64,000 nt of DNA from JAGVSR01 sp964589785. Lineage in GTDB: Bacteria > Pseudomonadota > Alphaproteobacteria > Rhizobiales > Hyphomicrobiaceae. The DNA lies in contig CAZPUQ010000010.1 in the NCBI GenBank assembly GCA_964589785.1, positions 32,727 to 96,726 of the forward strand. Reading direction: 5' to 3'. The notes beneath the pieces were generated by a model. The model was given only the letters and a program-made list of their open reading frames with translations, made no database searches and was not told the origin of the DNA. Position numbers and translations under genes: made by a program. Shown one piece after another: positions 63,743 to 64,000 of the stretch. Positions within the stretch are counted from its first letter, which is position 1, and every line of letters begins with the position of its first letter.

Positions 63743-64000
63743 ACGCGCCTCGCTGCGCTCACGCGTTCGATGATGACGTTTTGCAGGTGGGCCAACCACC
63801 CCACGTCATGGCCGGGTTCAACCCGGCCATCCAGGGCTACAGTCGCCGACAGTCCAGCCTGGGCTCCTGGATGGCCGCCTCGAGGGCGGCCATGACGTTG
63901 GGAGCGAAGTTGTCCCCGCCGCTTATCGCGCACCCTAGACTGGCGGCACCTGCATCACTCGGGGGCGCCGTCCGGAGGCGTCTGGATCGCGCGACGCAGG
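63743..64000 (+). other. 258-bp end segment with right copy of the element
   Basis: After the hemerythrin stop a weak hairpin (63741-63768) is followed by the second 106-bp element (63799-63904). The last 96 bases show no gene I can support. Confidence 0.5.
63799..63904 (+). repeat. 106-bp palindromic element, right copy
   Basis: Same ends and inner palindrome as 56526-56631, with 11 differences in 106 positions, in the same orientation. The matching context CAACC(G/A) just upstream of both copies suggests the true element may be a few bases longer. Confidence 0.85.

Overview
The window is GC-rich (about two-thirds GC by eye) and reads as a chromosome segment of an alphaproteobacterium, most likely a Hyphomicrobiales (Rhizobiales) member. 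The pointers are the aerobic cobaltochelatase pair cobS/cobT beside a J-domain protein and bolA, a bioBFDAZ biotin operon with the alphaproteobacterial bioZ, DUF1178 and DUF2852 proteins, the block rpmB / DUF3108 / SUV3-like helicase / S4 protein / fdxA / carD, and 'CATGGCCGGGTTCAACCCGGCCAT' type intergenic repeats (given here in words: a palindrome around GGGTTCAACCC). No rRNA, tRNA or CRISPR array was recognised.

Layout. 1-8.9 kb: end of a probable lipid kinase, a fatty-acid desaturase, a repeat-domain periplasmic protein, an FAD-linked lactate/glycolate-type dehydrogenase, then an accessory block with an RTX calcium-binding secreted protein, a polysaccharide-lyase-14-like protein and a small membrane protein. 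8.9-16.5 kb: a membrane nuclease-like protein with a sunset domain, two tandem TPR paralogues, a frameshifted FucP-type sugar transporter with a coupled TetR regulator, a DUF2852 gene behind a clear promoter/operator, a phosphoesterase and a metacaspase-like protein. 16.5-21.6 kb: the biotin operon, translationally coupled gene to gene. 22-31.8 kb: DUF1178, nitrilase, glutaredoxin, ComF, a methyltransferase, the acetate permease pair, a prolyl aminopeptidase, XerD and two little-known proteins. 32-38.9 kb: aroK-aroB, a CNNM/CorC-type membrane protein, cobT-cobS and a J-domain protein. 39-50 kb: bolA, an XRE regulator, a phytase-like exported protein, rpmB with a terminator in its own leader, DUF3108, helicase, S4, ferredoxin, a CarD regulator with a roughly 205-residue histone-H1-like tail, and a second SNase-like protein. 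50-54.6 kb: a second, very large RTX gene broken by a frameshift.

57.0-63.7 kb is the most interesting region: an eight-gene, tightly spaced operon encoding a small membrane subunit, a CuA subunit II, a B-family (ba3-like) heme-copper subunit I in which the active-site tyrosine of oxygen reductases is replaced by glutamine (H242-S-S-Q-Q246), a heme O synthase, an SCO-type copper chaperone, a diheme cytochrome b fused to a two-cluster ferredoxin and an MvhD-like domain, a small membrane-anchored protein, and a bacteriohemerythrin. All histidine ligands of the oxidase are kept, so I infer a tyrosine-less, possibly NO-reducing enzyme with an unusual electron-input module. Two directly repeated copies of a 106-bp palindromic element (about 90% identical by hand count) bracket the operon, suggesting that it may move or rearrange as a unit.

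Two genes (the sugar transporter near 12.03 kb and the second RTX gene near 51.27 kb) carry frameshifts that are either real decay or sequencing errors; raw reads would settle this.
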